Below are positions 1 to 13,700 of a DNA stretch of 64,000 nucleotides, one piece after another (positions within the stretch are counted from its first letter, which is position 1; each line of letters opens with the position of its first letter). The position numbers and the translations under genes are program-made. The notes under the pieces are model-generated. The model was not told the origin of the DNA, made no database searches, and saw only the letters and a list, made by a program, of their open reading frames with translations. The DNA comes from Chlorokybus atmophyticus (taxonomy: Eukaryota; Streptophyta; Chlorokybophyceae; Chlorokybales; Chlorokybaceae), in assembly GCA_009103225.1 (NCBI GenBank), contig RHPI01001037.1:8491-72490 (forward strand). Direction: 5' to 3'.

Positions 1-794
1 CCCCTCTCGGATATTGCAATGTGAAAGTCGTATAAACAATCACCGTGTTTGTGATAACCCGTGGTTGTGCCACGGGTATCACAAACAAGTATCACAAACA
101 AGCTAGGCAAACCATCGGGTCTGCGGATTTACAAGGCATTTATGTTTACAACGACGACACTTATAACCCGAGTAGACTGTACTAGAGTTCATTAAGCAAT
201 CAAACAGTCCAGAAGGGGGGCGGGGGGCTTATGCGGCTCATATTGGGTCGAGCCGGCCGGCAGGGATACCTTGCTGTCGGTCGGCTTAGTACTTAGCTTC
301 CAGCCGTATGGTCGGTGAAAATTGGTTGAGGCCAGCTGTCGGTCGCGAACCCCCTCAGCAGAACCGGCTCGCGAGCGAGCGCCGGACGGGCTAGCCGTTA
401 CAATAGTGTCGCGCTGTGCGGCCAGCAAGAATCGGCGCTGGTGGGCATCGTAAGCAAGTGTCCGTTAGAATTGGCAAGCCGATGCCGCCACTACAAAGCA
501 CACAAAATACGAAGTCACTTTCACTCACGGCACTGCTCTGTTTGGCTCAGCTGCCGCCGCCGCCGCCGCCGCCCATCTCCGCAAGGGTGTCTGTCAGCAC
601 AGCAGCATTCGTGGCTGTAGCAGCGTTGGTTAGCTTGTTTTCATTTTCACACAAGCCGCAGTTCAGAAAAAGTCAGCTTGACCAAGCGCCCCCACCCTGC
701 AGGTAACCTTGGCTGATCATGCATGCAGCATTTTGAAGGCTGGCTTGATTGGTGCACAAGCCAGCGATTATGTGTTTGTGTGTAGGCAGTTGTC
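1..794. other. Left-edge spacer and 5' flank of the first gene
   Basis: No coding exon could be supported here. The stretch holds a hairpin with a short tandem repeat (47-101), a GC-rich patch (about 230-430) and a run of CCG triplets near 550-575. The part next to position 795 is probably the promoter and 5' leader of the secreted protein gene that follows. Confidence 0.5.
47..101. repeat. Near-perfect hairpin with 13-bp tandem repeat
   Basis: The left arm (47-64) and right arm (70-86) pair over 17 bases with one bulged T and a 5-base loop. The right arm runs into a direct repeat of 13 bases, at 76-88 and again at 89-101 (GTATCACAAACAA). The function is unknown; it could be the end of a small non-autonomous element. 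Confidence 0.7.
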
Positions 795-2961
795 ATGGCA
801 CGCAGGCGAGTGGCTGACGGCGCACCTCCCTTGTCGGTTCCAGTTGGGGCTTTGGTCTTCTTCCTCCTTTGCTGTGCGCAGTCAGTCAGTGCACGGCTGC
901 TGGTGCAGAATGGTTTGATACAGCAGCAAACACACTCCGCCTCAGGTAGTTTTCTGCTGTGCATGCGCTGTTTTGCATGACACTCGCCCACTCGCCTTGG
1001 AGAAATAGACGGTGAGATGTATTTGGTATTAGGTATTAGAATTGCATGACTCATGCTGCCGCATGGAGACCATTGCCTTCTACTGTTGTGCAAGACATCT
1101 CAAACAGGTTCAACCAGCCGGCGCTGTGCTTAGCTCAGCTACACAGCACACACCATCATCATGAGCATCATCACCCGCTTGGCTACTTGCTGGTTTGATG
1201 CATGCATGTGCTTTGCGCTGAGAGATTTGTTCCACGATGTTTGATGTGCTGTTACTCATGTGTCTGTTCTGGGTCGCCAGGCGCTCGCTCTCTGCTAGCA
1301 GAACCTGAATTCGAATCTGGTGGTAAGGTCTTTGCTGCGATGAACACAGTGTTGAAGCCGCAGATTGGCTGTGCATGCATGTTGGTTTGAAGTGACATCT
1401 GACTGTGTTCGCTGCAGCCTGCAACTTCATGTTTGGGAGCTTCCCATTCTATGCGGAGTCCTTCGTAGTGTACAGACCGAACGAGACGGTAATCAGCTAC
1501 ACTCTCGGAAGGATTGACGAGAGCGTAAAGCTGATTTCACTTGGCATCTTTGTTGGCGACTGCTTCTCTGACCCCAGCAACAACATCACCGGGTAAGTAC
1601 TGATGTATCACTGTTGTTCGGTCTGTTGTCATGATGCAACAGCTACCAACTGCTGGCTATTTACGTGCAGGTTTGAGTCTATCCCGGGGCGGTCGCCCAC
1701 ACTCACAAAAGTAGGTGCGTCCGACATCCTCATGTGGAATGTGAATTTTGGCGACAGCACCACAACAACCTACGAGTACACGGTCCCCGGACGCGTCAGC
1801 ACGGGGCAGACTCCCATTCAACTGGTGGATGCTGCAGGGTACATTGGCATGTCTGTATCATTGCTACCTTTGCATGCAAGGGCTTGTTCTTTACAATGTG
1901 TGTGTTTACACGCCAATCCTGTGCAGATACAACATTCTTGGCCTCATTTGTGGGATGGTATGCAACGGCATCAACAACGCGCCTCCACTGCCGCCCACCA
2001 CAGCCCCTCCCCCACTTGCACCTCCTCCAACACCACCCCCATCCCCACCCCCATCCCCAGCGCCTTTACCTGTGCCACCTGTGGCTCCTCCCACTCCTTC
2101 ACCCTCACCCATTGAGCCCAACCCTGGTATGCAACCCTCCAACTTGTGTTACCATGCTGTCAGTGTGCTTGCAACTTTGTAGCTGTGTTGAACCCAGGAG
2201 CTTAGCTATTTGTGTTCGGTGCGTGTCTCTACGTGGTGCAGTTTGCAACCCGCACTTCGGTACCGACGATGGAGTCTTCGTGTCTACCCTTAGCTTAACT
2301 ACCGACAATGCAACCATTATTTCGTGGAGGGCCACAGCACTGGAAAGCAGCAGCGGAGCAACGGCATTCCGGGTAAGTAACATTTCCAACCCAACCCAAC
2401 CGAACCAAACCCAAGTTGTGCTGCTATTGCTTTGCTTGAGCGGTGTAACAAACATGCTATGTGGATGGTATATGTGGATGGTATATGTGTATCCTGGGTG
2501 TTGGGTGACTCAACGCGCACACCAGTGTGGGTGACACTTCTCACGCTTGTGTAATTGTATGTAGATGACCGGGTTTTTACTTGCAGGTGCAACTTCCGTC
2601 TTGCGTTGGCACAACTTTGGCAGAGATCAGTTGGAGTGCAGAAGCATCTGATGGGAGCGAGCCTTATGCATCGGTGATATCTTTTAACGGGCAGCCCTTC
2701 TTGAGCTTTGACATTGGTGTGAGCAGCGGTGGGTATGCGCAGTACCAGCTCGTGTATCCGGGCAATGTTCGGATATCGGCAACGCAAGCTCAGCTACAGC
2801 TCGCGTCTGGCATCATCGTGCCAATGCTTATTTGCGGAGGGTCGTGTTCGTCCGACGACAACTCCAGTCCGCCGGGTGATGGTGGTGGCAGCTATCCTCC
2901 TCCCCCGCCTCCACCACCTCCTGAATGGAGCACTATTCCTATGGAGACCCTTTCATTCTGA
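795..2961 (+). CDS. Secreted two-domain protein with proline-rich hinge (pherophorin-like layout)
   Basis: Seven exons (795-945, 1281-1322, 1418-1592, 1671-1838, 1927-2126, 2242-2372, 2587-2961) join in frame to about 413 residues. The start is the ATG at 795, which begins a signal peptide (basic MARRR, then a hydrophobic stretch ending near VSA). Two similar globular halves follow: the first ends with LICGMVC, the second with LICGGSC. Between them lies a hinge rich in PPPSPPPSP, and a second proline run (SYPPPPPPPPP) sits near the C-terminus. Possible N-glycosylation sites (NET, NIT, NAT) are present. Pherophorins and other algal hydroxyproline-rich wall proteins share this layout, but I do not recognise their cysteine signatures here, so homology is unproven. 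The expected site is the extracellular matrix or cell wall. An XEG113-type arabinosyltransferase in the same window is the kind of enzyme that could modify such a hinge (inference). Confidence 0.75.
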
Positions 2962-5160
2962 GAGTTGTTGCACCGGCGTGATCTGCATAACAGGGTAAGG
3001 GCGTTTGTGAGCGCAAAGTGGGCGTGTGCCTGGGCGTGCGTGTGTTTATGCATGCATGCGGTTGTGTGCTGCCTGGGCTGACACTGTCAGTTTGCTTTGT
3101 AGGTTGCGCTGTCTGGTCGTCTTAAAAAGCCACCCAGGCTGTTGCGCTATTTTGCGATCGCAAGTGAATAAGAAGGCCTGGTAATGAAGAAAAAATCTCA
3201 GGCGGGAAGTGATGTGCATGGCAGTCCATGTTTGCGGCAATGGCTTATTGCCTGTCAGCAGTGGCGCTACTTGGAGCTATATATGTGATATGGGTACAGT
3301 AAATGTGACATTTTTGGCGTGTTGCAATTGTTGGCTGCACAGCAGCACAGAGCAGGGGGAGTTTGCTAGATGTAGTAGAGACATTGTGCATAGGTGTACA
3401 AAGTTGTATGTTTGTGGGGCTTGTAATTCTTGTGTACCTCAAGGAAGCTGCAAAGGATAAAAAACGCAGTTTAGTGTGTGGGCATCAAGGTGTGTTGCGG
3501 ACATGCTTGTGCCTTGCGAGGAAGCATACTTGCAACACCTTCATGATTGTGTCTGCACGACTTTGAGCAGTCAATCAACAGTATGCGCGTGGCCTGTTAG
3601 ATAATCCTATTAATTGTTGAATGGCTAGTGTGTGTGTATGATCAGGTGGTTTCATTGTGTGAATGTTGGCTGTTAGCATGATCCCTGTGTATGGTAATTG
3701 CACTTTGTAAACTATCTTTGCCCATGTAGTGGCTGTGTCTAGCTGTTGTAGGCGTTAGAGCGCTAATTTGGGCCCCTCTTCTTAAGCATCATTGCTGCTT
3801 GTTGGGTATGCGTGTGTGTGCGCGTGCGCGCAATGCATAAGGTATCAGTCATAGGGCAAACAAGCAGTCCAAATGCACCACAAGCAGCACCACAGACAAC
3901 AACTAAACTAGCCACAAAGACAAAAACAGGCAACAGCAGCACTTCAATTAGCACAGGGGCTTTACAACTATGTGCACTACATGCAATATATGTGCTCTAG
4001 GCGAGGCAGTAGGATGCAGAGGCAAGCAGCAAGGCAGAAGCAACCTGACCACACAGGCATGCATGCAAGTCCTAGTCTGTAGCTCTGTATTACATGGCTT
4101 GGGACACAACACGCAGCATGTCGTGGCCTTGCACTGCTGCCACCCCCCGTGCTCACATGCAGGGTATAGCAACAGGTCACAGACCAAGTAGATAAGCAAC
4201 AAGCATGTAGACTCTTGCGTGGCGGCATGCAGCACCAACTATAGTTGCCATCATAAATACAATCCACTTATTAGGGGGCTTATTGCTTTGTGCAATGCTG
4301 TAGGCAGGGGCCTGCAAGACTGCTGGCTGGAAGTCACTGCCAGGTATAACATCATATAGCAATCTCATTCACAAAGTGTATGCTTGCATTACAAGCAGCA
4401 TTAAGTTAAGTACAACCAACAAGTACTACACACGGGTTGAGCCAAACCCCTAAGCATGAACAACATCAAACAATATCACCATCTAACGGGCGAGAGCTCG
4501 CAGCGCACAGCCCACCATCACCACACCACAGTCCCCACCTGTGCCAAGAGCGCCACAGTGAGACAGTTGCTTTGCGGGTATATATTTACATAGGAGCAGG
4601 GCAGAGGTAGAGGTGAGCATGCAGCACAGGGGTGGTGGCGGCGACTGCGTCAATGCTCTACAGCCCCACGTGTGCTGCCCAAACACTACATGGTAGGCAC
4701 CTGTATAGCGTATGCGCCGTTCTACATGTTTGTGCAGCGCATGTGAGAGAGTTCTCTCACAACATTGGAGACATGCTAACATGTCTCCAAGTCAGTTGGG
4801 CAACCGACATAACGCGCAGCATCTGGTCAATCGATCTGCATCGCAGATATTCATCATCTGGACTGCACTTTGGTAGGAATCGTACGGTGTACTCTGCGCA
4901 CAATAGCTATGCACCAGAAAAACAAATCACTCACAAGGTAGGAACACATCCAGTCTGACCTGTGCACATGGAGACATTCGTGAATGCCCCAACCCGGGCC
5001 CACGCGATATGCTACCAACAGTATAGTTCACTAGACACCACCTAACCACCCACAGCCAGCGCGACGGAACCTATAGCTCCATGCAGTTCGAACTAATCAG
5101 ATATGCCTGATGACCCTTCTCAAACTTGGCATAGTAACCTAGACTAGCAGTCCGACACGA
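2962..5160. other. Convergent intergenic region
   Basis: This holds the 3' flanks of the secreted protein gene (+) and the Zuotin-like gene (-). Only short unsupported reading frames are present. TG/GT-rich and TGCATGCA-rich low-complexity sequence is scattered through it. Nothing coding was recognised. Confidence 0.5.
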
Positions 5161-8100
5161 TCAACTCGCATCGCCTTTCTTGGCTCTGAACCCTTCCCGC
5201 AAGTCCGAGAACCGCTTGAAACACTGTGCCTTGGTCTTGCCCGGCACGGCCTGCGCGATGCGATCCCACCTCTGTGGCGTTTCTTTGGGGAACGCCTTGA
5301 TGGCCTTCACAAGTGCGAGCTCTTGAGCTTCTGACCAATCGCTGACTGGCGCAGATGCCGTGGCCTTGCTGCTGGGTTCAGGGGTTGAAGTCGGCTGTTC
5401 CTCCTGTGCCATGCTTGCCACCTCAACTTCCACCCGTTCGGAGAGTGGGGATGCTATCGGCGCTGCTGCGCCAGGCTTGCGGTCTTGCAAGAATTTGTCA
5501 AAGGCACTGGCATCAGTCGGCTTTATATCCGCAATTCCGAGCTTGACCATGGCCAGCACCTCGTCGACACTGCGAAGAAGAAAACTTACTGTCAGCGACA
5601 CATTGAATCCATTTGTCCACAAGCCTGCTGTGATGTCAGCAGACTTTGCATTGAGAGAACCCACCCTCTGCTAATGTATTGAGCCACAACTTCCCATCGC
5701 TGGCGGGTGCCGCGTGGAAACTTCAACATGGCTTTGTGTAGTAGCATGTGGTCCTCGCGGGTCCACGGTTTCGTGTGCGCGGTGTCCCCATTTGCTTGAG
5801 CTTCTGAAAGCGACGGTTCAGCCGGTTGCGGCACATCTGAGCTGGGAACCTCCCTCCCATTTTCTTTCGGGCCAGCTGCTGCGGTTGTGCCTGCGGCTGC
5901 TGCCGCTGCTTCCGCGCTGCTGGATGGTGGTGGTTGCTGAGGATTTTCAATAGCGGACTGTATCAATGTCAGCGTCTGCTGAGGGTTGGTTGTGGCGCTG
6001 TCGCATAGCCACCGCAACCCATCAATGTCCATGGCAGTACATAGGTCTTCGAGAGCTTCAAGCGATACTGATGGGCCAGAGTTCTGTGACAAACATGCGT
6101 TAATCAAGCTTTACAAAACGGCCAACAGCAGTGAAGTGCATTGCATATCGCGTAATTTGCTGCAAGAACTGCATATGAGCAACATGAATGTGCCAACGTA
6201 TGAGCAAAAACTACAACGCACCTGGGGTGCTTCAGCATGCAGCGACCGCAACCTTGCACGCTCTCTTCTGAGCGCCTTCTTGTCCTTCTCTCTCTGCTTC
6301 TTGTTTGCTGCTGCCTCCAACGCTCTCAAGCGTTCAGCCTCGTCTCTCCGCTCCTGTTCTTCGCGCTCGGCGCGCACTAGCTCCTCGGCTGCCTTTCGCT
6401 TGGCGTCAACCTTCGCTTGCTTCTTGCGGAGCCGCTCGGCCTTCTCCTCGTCTTTGCGCCGCTGTATTCTGGGATCCAGACGGTATGCAGTTTCCACCAG
6501 ACTGCGCAATCGCGCATACTCCTCCTTTTTCGCCTTCTCACGCAACTTTGCATTCTGCCTCTCCATCCAACGCTTGTGCTCTCTGCTCTCAGCCTGCTCC
6601 AGATCAAAGTCCTCTTCGTTGGGGAATTCCCGCCAAGACTTGAACGCATACCAGAAGTCATAAAACCTGCGACAAAGAGAAACAAGATGAGGAACACATG
6701 CTGAGAAGCAGCTGCGAACATTATGCCACAACGGCAACAAACTCAGACAACTGCCACATCAGTCACAAATGCATACTTGTCAACGTCGTCATAAGAAGAA
6801 GCCTCTTCTCCCAGTTCGGGAACGGGCTGCACATTCGACCAGCGAGCATTTCTGTGGAAAGCAGGCACAAAAACGCGGAAAAAGTCGCCAGGTGCGCAGT
6901 CCACAGGAACATCATCGTCAAACTCATCGGTGGAGTCATATACCCTCCGCCGGACCGGGTCAGACAAAACCTCGTAAGCTGTTTGCACAGCTTTGAACAG
7001 TGTCTCAGCCTCCTCTTTGGCCGCCTCACCAGCTTCAGCCAAAGCAGCGGCCTAATAGCACACACAGCATGCTAAGGCTTTGAAACAACTGTGTCGGCCA
7101 ATCAGCATTCCCACCCAGCTGTTGCAAAAACGCATGAAGACCATGTTACGATGGTCCTGCCCACAGAACTGACGCCAACAATGCGATGCTGGGAAGCACT
7201 ACGCAAATTGCGCACAGCATATAAATATATGAAGTACCGAGTACTGAGTAACTTGCACATGCTGTACAAAGTATGAAGTGAATGCTGCTGCAATCTTGTT
7301 CGACCCACAAGCTTCTGGAACACACTGGTTCAGTTCGCTTGATCAAGCCTGCCGCAAAACACAGCAATCACCTGCTTGTCCGGATGGTGCTTTAGAGCTG
7401 CCTCTCGGTATGCTTTACGAATCTGGTCGTCAGTAGCCAAGTAGCGCAGATGGCTCAAACCCAATAGCGCGTAGTAGTCTTCGACTTCCCCCCCCTTCTC
7501 ACCATCCTTCTTCTTTCGCCTGCCCCTCTGGCCTTCCCACCTAACATCGCTCTCCTTCTCTGCTTTGTCTTCTGAAACCTTCTCCTCAACCTGTCAACAC
7601 ACAATAAGCATTCAGCTCAGCACATGGATGCTGGTCATGCTCGCGTCTTCACAGGGAAGTGAATCAGCTGCATGCTATTACAGCCGTTGCTGTGTGACAA
7701 ACACGCTATAACTACTATGAATATCTACAACAGCGCAACTGCTGACTACTTGCTCACACTTCCAATGTGAAGGACTGAAAGCAATGCCGCCAATCAGCAT
7801 ACATGAGAACTAGTCAATACTAGCAATCGCAACATGTAATGCCAAGGTGCGGGGTAAGAATAGCGCTGGACCTGCTGGCGGACACATAAGGCATGGCATG
7901 GTGTTCCGCAACAGCATAGCGCGCAGCCATGCTGCTATTGTTAATCCCAGACCTAGCTGGTAACAGCTTTCTCGTGCATTACCAGTCAACAATGCAGGGC
8001 CTGTAGTTCTTGCAGCACACAAGATACCCTTACAGCTCCTACAACTGCATGCTGAAACACCATACAGCGCTCACTGAGCATGCCTAAACACAGCATGAGC

Positions 8101-8577
8101 AGCAAGCACCAGTTGGACTTGCACAGCTTGCGTCTCAGCAGGACAGATTGCAACTGCCAGAATGCATGCTTCACACAGCAGTCGCTGCAGTTGCCTACAC
8201 CATCTGCCCTGAGCGTATGCGTGTGAAGAGTAGTGCTTGGCTATGATGATCGCAAGGTCATGCAAAACAACTGCACAGCATGCTTTGGGGCGTTGCAGGC
8301 ACACTGCCTTAGCCCATAAGCACAACAGGCAATCCTCCTGGAGTGAGAGCCACGAAAAGTCAAGCAAATAAACGTATTATCCGTCAGATCTAATCCCTTC
8401 AGTCACCTCTTGCTTGAGGAAGCCACTCTGGGCGAGAGCAGCTTCGTGGAAGCGAATGCCAGCCGGCTCGGCTTTGTGCAGCTGCGCGAGGGGCGCGTTG
8501 CCGGCGACCACCTCCAGGCCGCCCTCCGGCACGAGGGCTGGGTCGTACGCGATCACCCGCACCCGCCGGCGAGACAT
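5161..8577 (-). CDS. ZRF1: Zuotin/DNAJC2 (MPP11)-type J protein with SANT domains
   Basis: Six exons on the minus strand (8577-8407, 7590-7372, 7051-6777, 6666-6222, 6083-5665, 5569-5161) give about 645 residues. The N-terminal part carries the family's EPxG motif (AEPAGIRF). The J domain begins near residue 95 with YYALLGLSHLRY and has its HPD at 126-128. The Zuotin homology region follows (DFFRVFVPAFHRNARWSN, then FYDFWYAFKSWREF), then a long charged, probably helical segment. Two SANT/Myb repeats close the protein (WTREDHMLLHKAML and WSEAQELALVKAIKAF). Family members act with Hsp70 at the ribosome exit; animal and plant ZRF1 also works on chromatin. The frame continues upstream of the chosen ATG through a glycine run but has no earlier ATG, so 8577 was taken. 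The first intron is 816 bases. Confidence 0.92.
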
Positions 8578-10720
8578 ACTCGCGGCCAGACCGGCACCGG
8601 CGCCGCCGCCACCGCCGCCTCGAACGCCGCCGCCGCCGCCGCCGCCACCGGGCGACAGTCTCACATTGCCCACTGCACTGCTGCGTATGCGCGGAAGCAG
8701 TGGGGTGCGTTCGTGTGCTGGGCATCCGGTCCATCGCTCCTTCCGTCGACCTGTCGGAACTTCCGCTGTGGCGGCCGCCGTTGCACTTTCCTTCGTTCAT
8801 TACGCCTTTGACCAAGTACAACAACACTCCATTACATGATCACATTGCAAGTGTTTATATATGCTGCCAACCATGCCTAACATAGCACATTACTACAACG
8901 TGACCAAGTACCGTAGTGCCACAAATTCGGTACATCACGATTTACACTCATTATGTGGAGGTAATTTGCATTTCAACCTTTTACTGCCATAACCATGCAT
9001 GGATTCATTGATTGATGTTAGCGTTACCGAGGCCTTTGTTAATGTACTTATTATACAACTCAACTCACTCTGATGTATCTTGAGGTCGTGATATATGTAT
9101 CACTATGTTAAAACGCTAGTATATCAACGTACGGCAGTGCTCTGTGGTATTCAAGTATGATTCGTGATTTAGATAAAAAAAGCAATGTAATGAGTATGTA
9201 ATAACAATATGGCTCGCAACGCATGGCATAGATTGACAATATGCAATATTATTATACTAATCTGTAATAAACGAATGTTGCCCATAATAAGAGAGTTGTT
9301 AAAATATACTCGCATGAAGTCATTACAAAGATCCATTGTGCATATAAAAGTACGATTAGAAAAGGGGGAGGGGGAATAGCATTGAGTCATGCAATCTAAA
9401 CATTGATATGCTTTGTTTTTTGAAATAATCTTTTTACGATTTATGTGAAGCGCATTGGGTGTTCAAACTTACATGTGGTGAAATCTTCAATTTTATATAT
9501 TTACGCGAGTTGCGTTTATATTTGCCAATTATGGTATATAGTACATGCTGGTTATGATAAATGCAATGCACTATTTCGTAAAGGTATAGTGCGCGTATTG
9601 AGTAGTAGAAGGTAAAGAATTATGCAGTGTAGTGCTTTTTTGGAGCAATCTTTGATAGGGTACGGTAAAAAACTATGCAATGTGGTGTCTATGTGATATA
9701 ACGTGACTGTTTTAGCATAATAATGACAATTACTGTCATCATCATCATTCAACAGTGTGTTCGCTAATACATGTATATATTACATATTTCAACACTATAA
9801 TATACTATTGACATGTTATTCGTAACGTTCATCAACACATATTATGATGTAGGGATAGTATGAAAGAGCATACACTGTACGGCTTCTTACTTTTGATTCT
9901 AGCAACTTGCTAATGTAACGAATGATAATGTTTATATAGAAGTAATGAATCCCGATGCTAAAAAAGTATGTGCTAGCTACTATCCGACCGCACATGTTTT
10001 AATAAGCATAAAAGATATCGAGCGCCTATAACAATACGCTACAAGTTTCTTCAGCATGTGCGCAAGCAACAATGTAGCGCATGTATTGACAATGAACTCG
10101 AGCGCACTCGGTGCAAAGTCGATTCTTACTCGCCAAGAATAGGGCACCCCCACCAGCGCACAAAGTATTCATCAATTGACGCAAACACAAACATGTGTGT
10201 TCAGTTGCCATGTAACCTTAAGAATCGACGTAATAGTTCTTCGTAGCGAAGTCCACCATACAAGGGCACAGAACTACGCAGGCTGAGCTTACATGTTATT
10301 GATGGCATCATCGTCGTTGTCGTTGTCGTTGTCGGGTGTGTGAACAGAAAGCTCAAGGCATGTGCCATGTTCGGAGAGCATGCATGGCATATTGTGTGTA
10401 CAAGTGGGTTGCATTGCACACGTGTGATGCATGCAAAAGTTGATGAACGTCTGCATTTTGCTGTTTGCAGTTCAGACATCAGCATGCTGCGTGTTGCTGC
10501 CGGCTACATCAACCATGGTGGAGCAGAATCAGATTATATTATATATATAATAGATGTAGCCTACAGGTTCCTATGTTGTTGCGCATGCGTGTTTTCCCCC
10601 CCATGAAAGGTGCAAATGCGGGTTCAGACATGTGCATAGCAATCCTTGTTCACGAGCAAGTGAGCACTCCACATCAACCAGCAACTAGTTCTACCTCTGC
10701 ATAAAAAAAGCATGTGAGCA
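8578..10720. other. Intergenic region with a strongly AT-rich block
   Basis: The first 120 bases next to the Zuotin-like start are very GC-rich and form its promoter or leader. From about 8880 to 10050 the sequence becomes AT-rich, unlike the rest of the window, with no supported reading frame. Near 10310-10335 there is a short CGTTGT repeat. The 3' flank of the DEX1-like gene occupies the right end. Confidence 0.5.
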
Positions 10721-13700
10721 CTACCGATTTCTACCAAAATCAAAGGATGGTAGCCTTTCTGCACTTTGGGCTTGTGTGAATATGAGTGCAGCAGCCATGG
10801 CTGCGAAGGGTAGAATCAACAGCCACTTCAGCGCCCGATAGAAGTGCATGTGAAAGGAAACCGTGAAGGAGTCCGTAAACACGGTGCGGTGTTCGTCTTC
10901 CATCTCCAGCATGATGGTTGCATACGCCCTGTGCTTGGGGCACTCTAGCTTTACAGTGTACACCCCTGGCGTCTTATACACATAATGCGTGCGCTCTGAA
11001 TGCCAGCGTCCACCAAGCACAGAGATCTATTGAAGTAACACAAGCTAGTGTCAATGGTTTGTGCGATGCAGCACACACAGCTTGCAGACGCATACAACAC
11101 TTCGCGGTCAACTCACTGTCACAGAGTAGATGCCGTCGGCTTTAGTTGAATAGATAGTCTTCACCACTGATGGCCGCTTGTCCACAATTTCAAACTGCAC
11201 GGTCATTGTCTCACCGGCTATGTCACGGTGGTTGCGACTGCCTTTCAGCGCAAAGATGCCTTCCCTGCCATACCTAACAGCAAAGCCATGCCCAGCAGGT
11301 ACCTGCAGATTACTGCATATAAGACCATGCAACGCACAAGGATGTGCGGCTGATGTGTGATGACCATGCAGCCAGCATCAAGCGCTTTGCGACAACTGAC
11401 CCTGTCAGTACCAACAAGAGCAAACAAAGCAAGCAGGCAGCACCCATCACCGTTGAGCTGCACTCGGACCTGAGCTGGCCATGCTTTGAGGGGATGATAC
11501 TTTGCAGGCGTTTCAAAGCACAGAACGTTGCCGTTCATGGTGGTAACTATCAGGTCCAGGTAGCCGTTGTTGTCGACGTCATCGGCAAGGACCATGCTGT
11601 ACGCTGTCTCACCAACATCAAGGGTATCTGCGCATGCTTCTGCACCATCCACGAGGTAAACATACCTGCATGCGCACAGAAACACAGTCGATACCATAGA
11701 CAAAATGTACTTGTAATACAGGTACGTTTTCGGTGCAAAGGTCTGACCTTGCACGAGTAGTATACAGCAGCAATATATGCAGAACTTACCCATCAAAAGA
11801 TGGAACGACAAGATGCGATTGTGGGCGATCATTCAGCAGCTTTACTATCAGCACTTGTGCCATCACCCTCCCATGCGTCTTGTACGGGAAAGGAGCAACT
11901 GTCGTCCCATCCTGCAGGACATCCCATATTAACCATACCAAGCAGGAACGCGTACTTTACTGGACATGCACAACTGTTGTCACGTGCTCCCACCTTGCCG
12001 CGCAACACATATATGTGGCCGGAAGAAGTGCCAAACACCACCTCCACCTCACCATCTCCATTGACATCACCAAAGGTGGCGCCTTGAGCTATGAGACTGC
12101 CAACGTGACGCTCCCAAATCTCCTGACCTCTCCAATTGAACGCAGCAACGTTGCCTAGAATGTCGCATGCCACAATCTCCAGATACCCGTCATCGTTGAT
12201 ATCAGCCACGGCCACCTGCAACACACAAATGGCTTCAGTGCCAACGTTTGCCACATGATCGCCTATATGTAAGTAGCAGGCATCACATATGCTGCAGCTT
12301 AACACCCTCCGTATCATTTCATCCACTTACTTGGCCCTGTATCTCGCCCATCTGAATGGGGAAGTTTTCACGAGGCTTGCCGTCTGAATTGAGCACATAG
12401 ATGAAACCAACTGAGGTGCCGACAATGATTTCATACAAGCCATCACCATCCAGATCCGCAACGGTAGGCGCGGAGTAGATGTAAGCGCGGAAGCGAGTCT
12501 GATCAGTTGTGAGGTCCAAGTGTATGCTCCATTTGATGGACTTGCGAACCATATCGAAGACAACTACGCCTCCAGCAACATACTTGGTCTTATCAATGTC
12601 TGCCGGAAGCTCTGAGGAATGCTCTTTTTCGCTGTAATATTCGCGATCGTAGAAGTAAGACACAGCAACCACAAGCTCGTCAACATCATCGCCGTCGATG
12701 TTGGCAATGACAGGCGTGCAAAGAATATGCGCATCCACCGACACATAATTGTCTGGCGCTTGGTGAGAATCTTCCTGGAACTCCTCATCCCCCCAATACT
12801 TCTCCCAGTCGACATAGTGATCGTGCTCGTCATACCCGTTGTCAAAGTTATAGACTTCATCGTGTGTCTGAGAATTCCAAGGCTCATCCTCCCAAAGCTC
12901 CTCAAACCTGCTCCACACATGGCTGTCAAAACCACAACCACAACAAGTACAGTATATGCAGTGAAGCTGCTACAAAAGTGGTAGCCCACTTTTCATCCCC
13001 GTTGCCGTATTGAGGGTCTGTATACTGCTCAACGTCCTCATCAGCATCCTCCATCGACTCAAGGAAATTGTCATCGGCGTGCCAGAGGCGATCAGCATCA
13101 TCATTCATAGTCTCCCACTTCTCATCATCGAGCTGCTCTTCAACATTCGCATCGACCATGTCCTCGTCAGCCATCAACCTGCGCCTTGCACTGCCGACAG
13201 CAGCAGTCGCATTCACCTCTTCGGCAACAGTGCCATTGCTCACCACTTCACTTGTTACTGTTGTATTGCTCTCCAAACTAGCTGAAACAACCTGTGGACT
13301 CTCCGCGGGTGCTTCGATTCCGGTATCATTATTGGCTACCTGCTTTGTTGCTTCGCTCTCAGTGTCACGATCTATTGTGTTGCCGATCGCAACTGTTGAA
13401 GGTGTGTCCGCTGAAGGCTTATGTGCTGATGTCTCGTTTGCCATAGGCTTATCTGCTACTGTCTCTTTTGCCACAGGCTTATCGACTGCGGGCTTGTCAG
13501 TCAAGAGTTTGTCTTTTTCTGATGCATGCAGTATCTGATCTATCAAAGGGGCGCCAACGTCGGGATGGCTGTGATCCACATGGTCTTTGTTCAGGCCCAC
13601 GTACCAGTCCTTGCGCACTTGAAGCCTTGGGACCTCAAGCTTGTGAGAAAATTGTATCCCAGTCTCGCTGTCAGCGGGCGTCAGAAGAGCTTGTGAGTAG

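Noticed and set aside
8578-8673. Extension of the Zuotin-like frame upstream through a glycine run to 8673
   Set aside because: The frame there opens with GTG, not ATG; the glycines come from a CCG triplet run. The first ATG in frame is at 8577.
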